DNA from: Sporomusaceae bacterium
GTDB lineage: Bacteria; Bacillota; Negativicutes; Sporomusales; UBA7701
Assembly (NCBI GenBank): GCA_031460455.1
Contig: JAVKTQ010000001.1
Coordinates: forward strand, 248,001 to 312,000
DNA length: 64,000 nucleotides
Direction: 5' to 3'
Made by a program: the position numbers and the translations under genes
The notes under the pieces: model-generated
Seen by the model: the letters and a program-made list of their open reading frames with translations, nothing else
Told to the model about the DNA's origin: nothing
The model's database searches: none
Shown: positions 33,395 through 42,943 of the stretch, piece by piece
How positions within the stretch are numbered: position 1 is the stretch's first letter
Layout: every line of letters begins with the position of its first letter

Positions 33395-34174
33395 ATGGAT
33401 CTGACGACAATTCTCGGTTTGGTGATCGGTATCGGGGCGCTGCTTGTTTCGGTTGTGCTGGAGGGCGGGCATCTGGCCAGCCTTATCAGCATTCCGGCAT
33501 TTGTGGTCATATTCGGCGGTACGATCGGCGCTACCGCCATCGGCTTTACGCTCGAAGAGCTGAAGACGGTGCCGACGCTGATGCGGATCGCTTTCAAGGA
33601 CGAGAAGCACGATGTGGCGAGCCTGATCGCCACGCTGGTGAGCTTCGCCGAGAAGGCCCGCCGCGAGGGCCTGCTGGCCCTGGAGGAGGACCTGAACGCG
33701 ATCGAGGACAAGTTCCTCAAGAAGGGCATGCAGCTGGTAATCGACGGCACGGACGCCGAACTGGTCCGCAGCATCATGGAGACCGAGCTGGCTTTCATCC
33801 AGGAGCGCCACCACAAGGGGGCGAGTATTTTCGACGCCGCCGGCGGCTACGCGCCGACGATGGGGATCATCGGGACGGTCATGGGGCTGGTGCACGTGCT
33901 GGGCAACCTGTCGGACACCGAGTCGCTCGGTCCGGCGATTTCCACGGCTTTCCTGGCAACGCTTTACGGCATTTTTTCCGCCAATATTTTTTTCCTGCCG
34001 CTCGCCGGTAAGCTCAAGAACCGCAGCGCCCACCAGGTGCTTGTGTACGAGGTTACCCTGGAGGGCATTCTGTCTGTTCAGGCCGGGGACAATCCGCGCA
34101 TCGTGGAAGAGAAGCTGGAGGCTTTCCTGGCGCCTACGAAGAGGAAAAATCCGCAGATGCAGGGCGAGGAATAG
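33395..34174 (+). CDS. motA: Flagellar stator protein MotA
   Basis: The product has 259 residues and four membrane helices, at about 5-22, 30-48, 150-170 and 185-205. It contains GGTIGATAIGFTLEELKTVP and DAAGGYAPTMGIIGTVMGLVHVLGNL, the MotA/TolQ/ExbB signature. The cytoplasmic loop between helices 2 and 3 holds the charged residues that touch FliG. MotA works as a pentamer around a MotB dimer, but no motB follows: fliL begins 44 bases downstream. GAGGTG precedes ATG 33395. Confidence 0.94.
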   Translation: MDLTTILGLVIGIGALLVSVVLEGGHLASLISIPAFVVIFGGTIGATAIGFTLEELKTVPTLMRIAFKDEKHDVASLIATLVSFAEKARREGLLALEEDLNAIEDKFLKKGMQLVIDGTDAELVRSIMETELAFIQERHHKGASIFDAAGGYAPTMGIIGTVMGLVHVLGNLSDTESLGPAISTAFLATLYGIFSANIFFLPLAGKLKNRSAHQVLVYEVTLEGILSVQAGDNPRIVEEKLEAFLAPTKRKNPQMQGEE

Positions 34175-34217
34175 AGGCCCTGAACGCTGATATACATATG
34201 ACTGGAGGAGTTGCGGC

Positions 34218-34691
34218 ATGGCAGAAGAAGGCGGCAAAAAGTATTCGGTGATGATGATTGTCGGCTTGATCGTCGTCGGGCTGATATTGGCCGGCGGCAT
34301 TTCGTATTTCATCGCGACGAAGGTGATCAGTTCGAAGACGGACGGCAAGGCGGCGGCGCGCGAGCCGGGCGTATTCCTGAAGCTCGGCGATCCCAAGGAC
34401 GGGCTGATTATCAATATCGGTGGTGTGTCTTCGGGTCGATATTTGAAAATAGGTGTCATATTAGAGCTAAAACCTGCGAAGAATGCCCCGCCGGCAGGAG
34501 GAAAAGCCGCCTCTCCCGATGAAATTAAATCACTAGATGCGGTGGTTCAACTGCTGCGGTCCCAGAGGGTGGAAGATTTCGAGCCGTCCCGCCAGGAACG
34601 GCTTAAGGACTTGATTAAGTCCGAGGTTAACCGAGCTCTGGGCGAAGAAAGGGTTTACGAGGTCTTTATCACCAATTTCGTGCTTCAGTAA
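34218..34691 (+). CDS. fliL: Flagellar basal-body-associated protein FliL
   Basis: The product has 157 residues. A single membrane helix lies at about 12-33 (MIVGLIVVGLILAGGISYFI). The periplasmic domain includes INIGGVSSGRYLKIGVILEL and ends RVYEVFITNFVLQ, typical of FliL. FliL rings the stator and raises torque under load. AGGAG before ATG 34218 defines the start. The gap between motA and this gene holds no remnant of motB. Confidence 0.92.
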   Translation: MAEEGGKKYSVMMIVGLIVVGLILAGGISYFIATKVISSKTDGKAAAREPGVFLKLGDPKDGLIINIGGVSSGRYLKIGVILELKPAKNAPPAGGKAASPDEIKSLDAVVQLLRSQRVEDFEPSRQERLKDLIKSEVNRALGEERVYEVFITNFVLQ

Positions 34692-34720
34692 GTTTTTGAC
34701 CCGCGAAAGGAGGTGGTTAT

Positions 34721-35725
34721 GTGGCAGGTGCCGACGTGCTTTCCCAGTCGGAGATAGACGAGCTTTTATCGGCTTTGTCGACCGGCGTGGTTTCGGCGGA
34801 AGATATGAAGATCGAGCAGACCCAGCGTAAGGTGAAGGTCTACGATTTCAAACGCCCCGACAAATTCTCCAAGGACCAGATTCGCACTTTATACATGCTG
34901 CATGAGAATTTCGCCCGCCTTCTCAATACGTACCTGGCCGCCCACCTTCGCTCGTTCGTGAATATCAACGTGGCTTCGGTCGACCAGCTTACATACGAGG
35001 AGTTCATCCGCTCGCTGCCAAACCCCAGCGTTATCAGCATCTTCCAGATGCGCCCCCTGAAGGGCAGCGTGCTGTTGGAGCTTAACCCGAATATCGTGTT
35101 CGCGATCATCGACCGCCTGTTCGGCGGTCCGGGCGCCGCTCCGGCCAAGCCCCGGCCGCTTACCGATATCGAGGAGGTCATCGTTAAAAGGGTGCTGGCT
35201 AAGACGCTGGAGAGCTTCGCGGAGGCGTGGAAGCAGGTGATCACCCTCGAGCCGCGGATGGATGCCATCGAGACCAATCCCCAATTTACGCAGATCGTGC
35301 CGCCCAACGATATGGTGGTCATAATTACGCTGCAGACAAAGATCGGCCAGGCGGAAGGGTTGCTGAACATCTGTATTCCTTATCTGGTGCTTGAGCCGAT
35401 TATGTCGAAGCTGTCGACGACTTATTGGGTGGCTTCGTCGATGGCCAAGCAGGCGACGGACGAGGGGATAAGCGCCCTGCAGCGCAAGCTGGAGAAAACG
35501 CTGATCCCGATCGTGGTGGAGCTGGGCAGTATCGGGGTGAACGTCCACGAGCTGCTGGGGCTGGCCCCCGGCGATGTGCTCCAGCTGGAGACGAGGGCGG
35601 ACGAGGATCTGAGAATAACTGTCGGCAGTAACGAGAAATTCCGGTGCACGCCGGGAATTTCCGGCAAGAAGCTGGCGGTGCAGATAACGGAAATTATCGC
35701 CAAAGGAGATGATGGTGATGAATAA
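34721..35725 (+). CDS. fliM: Flagellar motor switch protein FliM
   Basis: The product has 334 residues. The N-terminal LSQSEIDELLSAL is the CheY-phosphate-binding peptide. The middle domain, with MLHENFARLLNTYLAAHLRS, is CheC-like and binds FliG. The C-terminal SpoA domain includes LGLAPGDVLQLETRADEDL and stacks with FliN-type domains. It forms the wall of the C ring and relays CheY binding to FliG. GTG 34721 follows AAAGGAGGTGG. It overlaps the upstream part of the fliY ribosome region, so the two genes are coupled. Confidence 0.96.
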   Translation: MAGADVLSQSEIDELLSALSTGVVSAEDMKIEQTQRKVKVYDFKRPDKFSKDQIRTLYMLHENFARLLNTYLAAHLRSFVNINVASVDQLTYEEFIRSLPNPSVISIFQMRPLKGSVLLELNPNIVFAIIDRLFGGPGAAPAKPRPLTDIEEVIVKRVLAKTLESFAEAWKQVITLEPRMDAIETNPQFTQIVPPNDMVVIITLQTKIGQAEGLLNICIPYLVLEPIMSKLSTTYWVASSMAKQATDEGISALQRKLEKTLIPIVVELGSIGVNVHELLGLAPGDVLQLETRADEDLRITVGSNEKFRCTPGISGKKLAVQITEIIAKGDDGDE

Positions 35726-36881
35726 CGGCTTTCTTTCGCAAGAAGAGATAGACGCTTTGCTGCGCGGAGAACCTGTCGCGAGCAGCGAGGGGGATCTTAG
35801 CGATATCGAGAAGGACGCGATGGGCGAGATAGGCAATATCTCGATGGGCAGCGCGGCGACGACGCTGTCGATCCTGCTGAGCCGCCGCGTGTCCATCACT
35901 ACGCCGAAGGTCCGTATTTCGAGCATCAACGAGATCAAGAAACAGTATCCGCTGCCGTATCTGGTTATCGAGGTGGGTTATACCCACGGTCTTATCGGCA
36001 GCAATATCCTGGCGATCCGCGAGTCGGATGCGCTGATTATTTCCGATCTGATGATGGGCGGCGACGGGACCAATCCTCCGTCTGAGCTGAACGAGCTGTA
36101 TATGAGCGCGGTGTCCGAGGCGATGAACCAGATGATGGGTTCGGTGGCTACGTCGATGTCGACGGTTTTCAAGAAGAAGATCGATATCGCGCCGCCGGCC
36201 TGCAATCTTTTGGATTTTTCGGAGGACACGACTATTACGAGTGTGACGAGCCCCGATGCGCCGATGGTGGAGGTTTCCTTCCGCATGGAGGTCGAGGATC
36301 TGATCGACAGCCAGATCATGCAACTGGTGTCGCTCGATGTGGCGAAGGAGATGGTGGCTAACCTGATCGGGGTGGTGGAAGCTAATGCCGCGCCCCAGCC
36401 GGTCGCGGCGCCCGCTTCCCCGGCGGCTCCCGCGCCGATGCCGGCCGCGGCCGCCCCGGCTCCGCAACCCATCCCCCAGCCGATGCACCAGCCGATGCCC
36501 CAACCGATGATGCCTGCGCAGCCGATGGTGGCGATGCCGATGGCGTCGGCCGCGCTGCCGCCCAATGTGGTGGTGCAGCCGGTGCAGTTCGCGCCGCTGA
36601 AGCCGGCGATGCTGCCGGTGGGAGATACGAATATCGGCCTTATTCTGGATGTGCCGCTGCAGGTTACGGTGGAACTCGGCCGGACCCGCAAGCTCATCCG
36701 CGAGATTCTCGAACTCGCTCCCGGTTCGGTGGTCGAACTCGATAAGTTGGCCGGCGAACCTGTGGATATCCTGGTAAACGGCAAACAGATCGCCAAAGGC
36801 GAGGTTGTGGTTATCGATGAGAATTTCGGTGTGCGGGTCACCGAGATTATCGGCCAGCTAGACCGGACAGCCCTGCAGTAG
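35718..36881 (+). CDS. fliY: Motor switch phosphatase FliY (CheC-FliN fusion)
   Basis: The product has about 387 residues. It starts with a CheY-binding motif (LSQEEIDALLRGE). A CheC-like phosphatase domain follows, with EKDAMGEIGNISMGSAATTLS and SEAMNQMMGSVATSMS, both retaining the Glu and Asn residues needed for CheY-P dephosphorylation. Residues about 215-285 form a Pro/Ala/Met-rich linker. A FliN SpoA domain ends the protein (LILDVPLQVTVELGRT...LAPGSVVELDKLAGEP). It belongs to the C ring and clears CheY-P. AAAGGAG at 35702-35708 abuts ATG 35709, so ATG 35718 (or GTG 35715) is the likelier start. Confidence 0.94.
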   Translation: MNNGFLSQEEIDALLRGEPVASSEGDLSDIEKDAMGEIGNISMGSAATTLSILLSRRVSITTPKVRISSINEIKKQYPLPYLVIEVGYTHGLIGSNILAIRESDALIISDLMMGGDGTNPPSELNELYMSAVSEAMNQMMGSVATSMSTVFKKKIDIAPPACNLLDFSEDTTITSVTSPDAPMVEVSFRMEVEDLIDSQIMQLVSLDVAKEMVANLIGVVEANAAPQPVAAPASPAAPAPMPAAAAPAPQPIPQPMHQPMPQPMMPAQPMVAMPMASAALPPNVVVQPVQFAPLKPAMLPVGDTNIGLILDVPLQVTVELGRTRKLIREILELAPGSVVELDKLAGEPVDILVNGKQIAKGEVVVIDENFGVRVTEIIGQLDRTALQ

Positions 36882-36920
36882 TTGACAGACGACGAAATTT
36901 TGAGAGGGAGAGAATGTGCT

Positions 36921-37283
36921 ATGGCAATTAAGGTCCTGATTGTGGACGATGCAGCTTTCATGCGGATGATGATTAAGGATATCCTGACCAAGAACGGTTT
37001 CGAGGTCGTGGGCGAGGCGGAGAACGGCGTCAAGGCGGTGGAGAAGTTTCAGGAGCTGCGCCCCGATCTGACGACGATGGATATTACTATGCCGGAGATG
37101 GACGGTATTTCGGCCGTTAAACAGATTAAGAAGATCGACGCCGGCGCGAAGGTTATCATGTGCAGCGCCATGGGCCAGCAGGCGATGGTTATCGAGGCGA
37201 TCCAGTCGGGGGCCCGCGATTTCATTGTTAAGCCGTTCCAGCCGGACAGAGTGTTGGAAGCTATCCGCAAAGCCATCGGTTGA
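36921..37283 (+). CDS. cheY: Chemotaxis response regulator CheY
   Basis: The product has 120 residues and is a single receiver domain. The acid pocket is D9-D10, the phosphorylation site is D54 (TTMDITMPEMDG), the conserved Ser/Thr lies in MCSAMGQQ and the Lys in FIVKPFQP. CheA phosphorylates it; it then binds FliM and FliY. ATG 36921 is chosen after GAGAGGGAGAG; the upstream in-frame ATG at 36882 lies at the fliY end and lacks a site. fliO starts two bases after the stop. Confidence 0.96.
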   Translation: MAIKVLIVDDAAFMRMMIKDILTKNGFEVVGEAENGVKAVEKFQELRPDLTTMDITMPEMDGISAVKQIKKIDAGAKVIMCSAMGQQAMVIEAIQSGARDFIVKPFQPDRVLEAIRKAIG

Positions 37284-37284
37284 T

Positions 37285-37836
37285 ATGAGCAGACTTAGTT
37301 TTTGGCGGGGGGCGGCCGTGCTTGTGGCGCTGCTCTGCCTTTGCGGCACGGTGCTGGCGGCGGGGCAGGGCGGGGAGTACCTGCCTTATCAGGAACCTAA
37401 GCCGGCCGGTTCGACCTGGCTTTCGACTATCGCTTATATGATTACATTGTTGGTGACCTTTGCCGTTGTTATCGCGCTCGCTTTCTTCACGTCCCGCTTT
37501 TTGGGACAAAGGATGGGGCGTTTCAGCGGCGCAGGCGACAACCGGGTGCTGGTATCTCTGCCGCTCGGCCAAAACCGGGGGGTGTTTGTGGTGGAGGTGG
37601 CCGGCAAATTTTTGGTCCTGGGCGTAACCGATCATAGCGTCAATTTTCTGCAGGAGGTCACCGATCCCGCGATGATCGAGAAACTCCGGGTTACGGCTCC
37701 GGCGCTGGCGCCGAGCCAGTTCGACGCAGTTTTTAAGAAACAGCTTGCATCTTTACAGCAAATGTCCAACAAGTTCCCGGGTGTTTTTGGACAGTACAGC
37801 CGGGGTGACAACGAAATCGATCGCGAGAAGAGGTAA
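37285..37836 (+). CDS. fliO: Flagellar export protein FliO/FliZ
   Basis: The product has 183 residues. A signal-peptide-like segment (about 8-26) is followed by a short periplasmic loop and a membrane helix at about 47-70 ([20 protein letters not shown]). A cytoplasmic part starts [22 protein letters not shown], typical of FliO. FliO helps assemble the FliP ring of the export gate. The start is ATG 37285, right after the cheY stop; no strong ribosome site is present, so coupling to cheY translation is likely. fliP begins four bases after the stop. Confidence 0.9.
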   Translation: MSRLSFWRGAAVLVALLCLCGTVLAAGQGGEYLPYQEPKPAGSTWLSTIAYMITLLVTFAVVIALAFFTSRFLGQRMGRFSGAGDNRVLVSLPLGQNRGVFVVEVAGKFLVLGVTDHSVNFLQEVTDPAMIEKLRVTAPALAPSQFDAVFKKQLASLQQMSNKFPGVFGQYSRGDNEIDREKR

Positions 37837-37840
37837 GCTA

Positions 37841-38602
37841 GTGTCCAGACGCCTTGCAACGATAACCGGCTTGACCGCATTTTTCTGCCTGCTTGTGCAG
37901 GCGGCGGTACAGGGCGCTCCTCTTGTCCCTGTGCCCAATATAAATATCGGCGTGGAAGCGGCCAACAATCCCCGCGATGTCGCTTTGAGCCTTCAGGTTC
38001 TTTTCGTATTGACTGTGCTTTCGCTGGCACCGTCAATTTTAATAATGATGACTTCTTTCACCCGGATTATCGTTGTTCTGTCTTTTCTGCGCAGCGCGCT
38101 GGCGACGCAACAGATGCCGCCCAATCAGGTTCTGGTCGGGCTGGCGCTGTTTTTGACGTTTTTTACGATGTCGCCTTATTGGGACCAGGTGAACCAGAAT
38201 GCTTTGCAGCCGTATATCGCCGGCACGATGAGCCAGGATGCCGCGCTGACGGCGGCCATGAAGCCGATGCGCGAGTTTATGTTCAAACAGACGCGGGAGA
38301 ACGATCTGGCGCTGTTTATCAATATTTCCGACGCGCCCCGGCCCAATTCCCAGGAGGATGTGCCGACGTCGTCGCTTATCCCGGCTTTCGTGATCAGTGA
38401 GCTGAAAACCGCTTTCCAGATCGGTTTTCTGATTTATATTCCTTTTATCGTCATCGATATGGTCGTGGCCAGTACGCTGATGTCTATGGGGATGATGATG
38501 GTGCCGCCGGTTATGATTTCGTTGCCGTTCAAGATTCTGCTGTTTATTCTTGTCGACGGCTGGCATCTGGTTATCCGGTCGCTGGTTACGAGCTTCAACT
38601 AG
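37841..38602 (+). CDS. fliP: Flagellar export gate protein FliP
   Basis: The product has 253 residues. A signal peptide at about 1-26 is followed by four membrane helices. Core motifs are [48 protein letters not shown] and [28 protein letters not shown]. FliP forms the pentameric core of the FliPQR gate. GTG 37841 follows AGAAGAGG. The longer upstream frame lies inside fliO and is not needed, because the GTG gives a proper signal peptide. Confidence 0.96.
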   Translation: MSRRLATITGLTAFFCLLVQAAVQGAPLVPVPNINIGVEAANNPRDVALSLQVLFVLTVLSLAPSILIMMTSFTRIIVVLSFLRSALATQQMPPNQVLVGLALFLTFFTMSPYWDQVNQNALQPYIAGTMSQDAALTAAMKPMREFMFKQTRENDLALFINISDAPRPNSQEDVPTSSLIPAFVISELKTAFQIGFLIYIPFIVIDMVVASTLMSMGMMMVPPVMISLPFKILLFILVDGWHLVIRSLVTSFN

Positions 38603-38614
38603 GAGGGTACGGGC

Positions 38615-38884
38615 ATGTCCAACGATTTGGCTATTCAGATAGGCCGCGATGCGCTGGTGATGGTGATGCTTGTTTCGGCGCCGATGCTCGGTCTGGGCCT
38701 GTTGGTGGGCATTCTTGTCAGCATTTTTCAGGCGATTACCCAGATTCAGGAGCAGACGCTCAGTTTTGTGCCGAAGATCGTGGCGGTGTTCGTGGCGGTG
38801 CTGCTGTTCGGGCCGTGGATGCTTAGCCTGATGGTCGGGTATACCCGCGAGTTGCTTATTAATTTGCCGCAGATGATTCGCTAG
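38615..38884 (+). CDS. fliQ: Flagellar export gate protein FliQ
   Basis: The product has 89 residues and two membrane helices, at about 18-40 and 53-73. It has the family core LGLLVGILVSIFQAITQIQEQTLSFVPKI. FliQ forms hairpins that surround the FliP/FliR core. AGGAGGG lies before ATG 38615, twelve bases after fliP. fliR starts 19 bases after the stop. Confidence 0.96.
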   Translation: MSNDLAIQIGRDALVMVMLVSAPMLGLGLLVGILVSIFQAITQIQEQTLSFVPKIVAVFVAVLLFGPWMLSLMVGYTRELLINLPQMIR

Positions 38885-38903
38885 GCGGGGGTGGCAAGAG
38901 CGG

Positions 38904-39683
38904 GTGGATATTGTTGCGGTTCTCCTCAATCAGACGAGTTTTTTCCTGCTGATTTTCGCCCGCATCACCGGTATTTTTTCGGTCGCGCCGTTTCTCGGCA
39001 GCACGAATATCCCCGGTTACGCCAAGGCCGGCCTGTCGCTGCTGCTGTCGTATATTCTTTTCCCGGCGGTTTATTCCGCCAGCGTTGTGCTCCCCAATGC
39101 TATGCTGGCTTATGCCGCGTTGGTGGCGGGAGAGTTCCTGCTCGGACTTATTTTCGGTTTTGTGAGTTCGCTTATTATGCAGGCCGTCCAGATGGCCGGC
39201 CATGTTCTCGATATGCAGATCGGTTTCGGTATCGTCAATGTGTTCGATCCGCAATTCGGTCAGCAGATCCCGCTCCTGGGCAATTTCAAGTATATCCTGG
39301 CGCTGATGGTGTTGCTGGCGACCAACGGTCACCATGTGATGCTCAGCGCCCTGGTGGCCAGCTTCAAGCTGGTGCCGGTGACGGGGGTGGTTATCCCGGC
39401 TTCGCTGGCGGGGTTCATCGTTGATTTGGTGAGCGGCGCTTTCACGCTCGCGTTTAAGATAACGGTGCCGGTGCTGGCGTCGCTGGTTCTTGCGGATGTG
39501 GCGTTCGGCATTCTGGCGCGCACGATGCCGCAGATGAATATTTTCGTCGTGGGTATCCCGGCTAAGCTGATTATCGGCATTTTCGCCATGATGATGGCGC
39601 TGCCGTTCTATATTGCGGTGATGGAGGTGGGTTTCAATGGCATGTATCAGGACCTCTACCGCCTCTTGGCGGCTGTCCGCTGA
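38904..39683 (+). CDS. fliR: Flagellar export gate protein FliR
   Basis: The product has 259 residues with about six hydrophobic segments. Motifs include FARITGIFSVAPFLGSTNIPGYAKAGL, QMAGHVLDMQIGFGIVNVFDP and MPQMNIFVVGIPAKLIIGI. FliR closes the FliP ring as its FliP-FliQ-like subunit. GTG 38904 follows GCGGGGGTGG at modest strength. The 3' end overlaps the flhB start by 47 bases, an unusually long overlap within this operon. Confidence 0.94.
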   Translation: MDIVAVLLNQTSFFLLIFARITGIFSVAPFLGSTNIPGYAKAGLSLLLSYILFPAVYSASVVLPNAMLAYAALVAGEFLLGLIFGFVSSLIMQAVQMAGHVLDMQIGFGIVNVFDPQFGQQIPLLGNFKYILALMVLLATNGHHVMLSALVASFKLVPVTGVVIPASLAGFIVDLVSGAFTLAFKITVPVLASLVLADVAFGILARTMPQMNIFVVGIPAKLIIGIFAMMMALPFYIAVMEVGFNGMYQDLYRLLAAVR

Positions 39684-40782
39684 CGGCAAAGAGCACTGGT
39701 ACAAGCTGACCGTTTTCGACCTGCAGCTTTTCAATCAGGAGAAGACGGAAGAGGCCACCCCGAAGCGTAAGGAAGAGGCGCGTCAAAAGGGCCAGGTCGC
39801 CAAGAGCAACGAGATCAGCTCGGCGTTTGTCATCCTGGCCGCGTTCCTGGCGCTGAAGATGCTGGGGCCGTATATGTACGACCTGCTTTTCTCTTATATG
39901 CGGTTCATGTTCACTAATTTGACCACCGCCGATTTCACCATCAACCAGGTTTATCTGCTTATTATCCACCTGGGCATTGTTTTTCTGAAGGCTGTCCTGC
40001 CGGTGATGCTAACTGTTCTGGTTATTTCGCTGGCGGTGAATATACTCCAGGTGGGGTTCGTCCTGTCATTCGAACCCTTGATGCCGCAGCTTGATCGCAT
40101 CAATCCTGTTAAAGGCTTCCAACGCTTGTTTTCGCTGCGCTCGATGGTCGAGATGGTCAAGGCGCTGCTGAAAATCGGCATCATTTCGTATTTCGTGTAT
40201 CGCTTCATTATGCGCGAGACAGCAATGGTGCCTCAGCTCATCGGCGCCGATCTGGCGGATTCGCTCCGTTACGCCGCCGGCCTGGTAGCCGATTTGGCGC
40301 TGGAGATCGGCATGGTCATCCTCGTCCTTGCCGCGGCGGATTATTTCTATCAATGGTGGGAGCACAACAAGAGCCTGAAGATGTCGAAGCAGGAGGTCAA
40401 GGAAGAGTACAAGCAGACGGAGGGCAACCCGCAGATCAAGGGCAAGATCAAGGAACGCCAACGGGCGATGGCGATGCGGCGGATGATGCAGGAGGTGCCG
40501 CAGGCCACGGCGGTTATCACCAATCCGACTCACTTTGCGGTGGCGATAAAATACGATAAGAAGATGGCTGCGCCCGTGGTTATCGCCAAGGGGCAGGATT
40601 TCCTGGCCGAGCGCATCAAGCAGGTGGCGAAGGAGAACCGGGTGGCGGTGGTTGAGAACAAGCCGCTGGCCCGCGCACTGTATTCGACCGTAGAGGTGGG
40701 GGAGACCATCCCGCCCGAGCTTTACCAGGCTGTCGCCGAGGTGCTGGCTTATGTGTTCAGGCTGAAAAGGCGGCTGTCCTGA
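39637..40782 (+). CDS. flhB: Flagellar export switch protein FlhB
   Basis: The product has 381 residues. The family opening is DLQLFNQEKTEEATPKRKEEARQKGQVAKS; four membrane helices follow. The cytoplasmic domain has the self-cleavage site NPTH (VITNPTHFAVAIKYD) and ends with ENKPLARALY. Cleavage lets FliK switch export from hook to filament subunits. ATG 39637 lies after GGAGGTGGG inside fliR and adds about 27 residues before the usual start; no other start with a ribosome site is visible. A 97-base gap precedes flhA. Confidence 0.94.
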   Translation: MACIRTSTASWRLSADGKEHWYKLTVFDLQLFNQEKTEEATPKRKEEARQKGQVAKSNEISSAFVILAAFLALKMLGPYMYDLLFSYMRFMFTNLTTADFTINQVYLLIIHLGIVFLKAVLPVMLTVLVISLAVNILQVGFVLSFEPLMPQLDRINPVKGFQRLFSLRSMVEMVKALLKIGIISYFVYRFIMRETAMVPQLIGADLADSLRYAAGLVADLALEIGMVILVLAAADYFYQWWEHNKSLKMSKQEVKEEYKQTEGNPQIKGKIKERQRAMAMRRMMQEVPQATAVITNPTHFAVAIKYDKKMAAPVVIAKGQDFLAERIKQVAKENRVAVVENKPLARALYSTVEVGETIPPELYQAVAEVLAYVFRLKRRLS

Positions 40783-40879
40783 CCGCCGGCGGTTGTAAAC
40801 TCTCGGAACATATCTATTACGCAGCACGTCTGCAGGCAGTAGGTGCCGCAGGCGCGCGCACAGGAAGGAGCGGCGATAG

Positions 40880-42943
40880 GTGGCTGCGCAAACTTCACCA
40901 TTCGCGTCGATTTTACGCTATAGCGACATATTCATAGCCATCGCCGTCATCACCATTGTCGTGATGATGATTATCCCCGTTCCGCCGGTGCTTCTCGATA
41001 TTTTGCTTACTTTGAATATTACCTTCGCCCTCATTATCGTGATGGTGTCGATTTATAACACCGAACCGCTGCAATTATCCGTTTTTCCGTCGCTGCTGCT
41101 GATAACGACGCTTTTCCGCCTGTCGCTGAACGTGTCGTCGACGAGGCTGATTCTGCTGGACGGCTACGCCGGGGATGTGATTTTGGCGTTCGGCAATTTT
41201 GTCGTCGGCGGTAATGCGCTGGTCGGGTTCATTGTGTTCGTCATCCTCATCATTATCCAGTTCATTGTCATCACCCGCGGCGCCGAGCGCGTCGCGGAGG
41301 TGGCCGCCCGTTTCACGCTGGACGCCATGCCCGGCAAGCAGATGAGCATCGACGCCGATCTTAACGCCGGCCTTATTAACGACGCCGAGGCGCGCGTGCG
41401 CCGCCGCAATATCCAGCGGGAAGCTGATTTTTACGGCGCGATGGACGGCGCCAGCAAGTTCGTCAAAGGCGACGCGATCGCGGCGATCATTATCATTATT
41501 ATCAACATTGTCGGCGGGTTCGGCATCGGTATGCTGCAGCGCAACATGGATCTTCTTCAGGCGCTTTCCACTTATACGCTCCTGACGGTGGGCGAGGGTC
41601 TCGTCAACCAGATCCCGGCGCTGCTTATTTCGACGGCGACGGGCATTGTTGTTACCCGTGCCGCTTCCGACGTCAATCTCGGCCACGATATCGTCGGCCA
41701 GCTGCTGACCAATCCGCGCGTGTTCATGATCGCCTCCGCCGTGCTTGCCGGTCTGGCGCTGGTGCCCGGCCTGCCGGGGTTCCCGTTTTTAGTGCTGAGC
41801 CTGTTCTGCGGGGCGATCGCTTTTGTGCTGATGCGCACCGCCAAGAGCGACGCCGCAACGGAGATTACCCGCCGCGAGGAGAAGGAGAACGAAGAGGTGC
41901 GCAAGCCGGAGAATGTCGTTTCGCTGCTGGCGGTCGACCCGATGGAGCTGGAGATAGGCTACAGCCTCATTCCGATGGTGGACGTGAGCCAGGGCGGCGA
42001 TTTGCTGGACAGGATCGTGATGATCCGCCGCCAGTGCGCTCTCGAACTCGGCCTGGTGGTGCCGACTATTCGCATCCGCGACAATATCCAGCTCAAGCCC
42101 AATGCGTACGTCATCAAGCTGCGCGGGGTGGAGGTGGCCAAGGGCGAACTGCTGCCCGATCATTATATGGCCATGAATCCCGGCACGGTGGCGGAAGAGA
42201 TCAGCGGCGTCGAGACGTTCGAGCCGGCGTTCGGCCTGCCCGCACTGTGGATCCAGGAGAACGAGCGCGAACAGGCGGAATTGTCGGGCTATACGGTCGT
42301 CGATCCGGTGTCGGTGCTGGCGACCCACCTGACGGAGGTTATTAAGGGCCACGCCGCCGAGATTCTCGGCCGGCAGGAGGTCCAGACGCTGATAGAGTCT
42401 GTCAAGCAGACTAATCCTGCGGTTGTGGACGAGCTGGTGCCCAATCTGATGTCGTATGGCGACATCCAGAAGGTGCTGGCGAATCTGCTCCGTGAGCGGA
42501 TTTCCATCCGCGACCTTGTTACCATCCTTGAAACACTTGCCGATTATTCAACAGCCACGAAGGATACCGAGGTGCTGGCGGAGTATGTCCGCCACGCGTT
42601 GGCCCGTCAGATATCGCGCCAGTTTATCTATAACAATATCCTGGCCTGCCTGACGGTGGACCCCCAGCTCGAGAATCTGATCAACGGCGCGGTTCAGCGA
42701 ACCGAGCACGGTTCGTACGTCGCTCTCGACCCGTCGACTGTGCAGGCGATCGTCAACAGCCTGTCGAACGAGTTGCCGAAACTCACTAATCTTGGCTATC
42801 AGCCGGTCGTACTGGCGAGTCCGACGACGAGGCTATATTTCCGCAAGGTGACAGAGCGGGTGGCGCCGAATCTGATTGTTCTTTCTTACGCCGAGTTGGA
42901 CCCGAAGATCGAAGTACAAGCCGTTGGGATGGTGAGAATTTAA
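40880..42943 (+). CDS. flhA: Flagellar export gate protein FlhA
   Basis: The product has 687 residues. Eight membrane helices occupy the first half and contain the FHIPEP-family signature RGAERVAEVAARFTLDAMPGKQMSIDADLNAGLI. The cytoplasmic half includes the region LEIGYSLIPMVDVSQGGDLLDRI and forms a nonameric ring that docks substrate-chaperone complexes. The length is typical. GTG 40880 follows AGGAAGGAG. It ends directly at the flhF start, with no gap. Confidence 0.97.
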   Translation: MAAQTSPFASILRYSDIFIAIAVITIVVMMIIPVPPVLLDILLTLNITFALIIVMVSIYNTEPLQLSVFPSLLLITTLFRLSLNVSSTRLILLDGYAGDVILAFGNFVVGGNALVGFIVFVILIIIQFIVITRGAERVAEVAARFTLDAMPGKQMSIDADLNAGLINDAEARVRRRNIQREADFYGAMDGASKFVKGDAIAAIIIIIINIVGGFGIGMLQRNMDLLQALSTYTLLTVGEGLVNQIPALLISTATGIVVTRAASDVNLGHDIVGQLLTNPRVFMIASAVLAGLALVPGLPGFPFLVLSLFCGAIAFVLMRTAKSDAATEITRREEKENEEVRKPENVVSLLAVDPMELEIGYSLIPMVDVSQGGDLLDRIVMIRRQCALELGLVVPTIRIRDNIQLKPNAYVIKLRGVEVAKGELLPDHYMAMNPGTVAEEISGVETFEPAFGLPALWIQENEREQAELSGYTVVDPVSVLATHLTEVIKGHAAEILGRQEVQTLIESVKQTNPAVVDELVPNLMSYGDIQKVLANLLRERISIRDLVTILETLADYSTATKDTEVLAEYVRHALARQISRQFIYNNILACLTVDPQLENLINGAVQRTEHGSYVALDPSTVQAIVNSLSNELPKLTNLGYQPVVLASPTTRLYFRKVTERVAPNLIVLSYAELDPKIEVQAVGMVRI

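Noticed and set aside
34175-34217. Remnant of motB between motA and fliL
   Set aside because: The 43 bases contain only a spacer and the fliL ribosome site; no frame resembles MotB.
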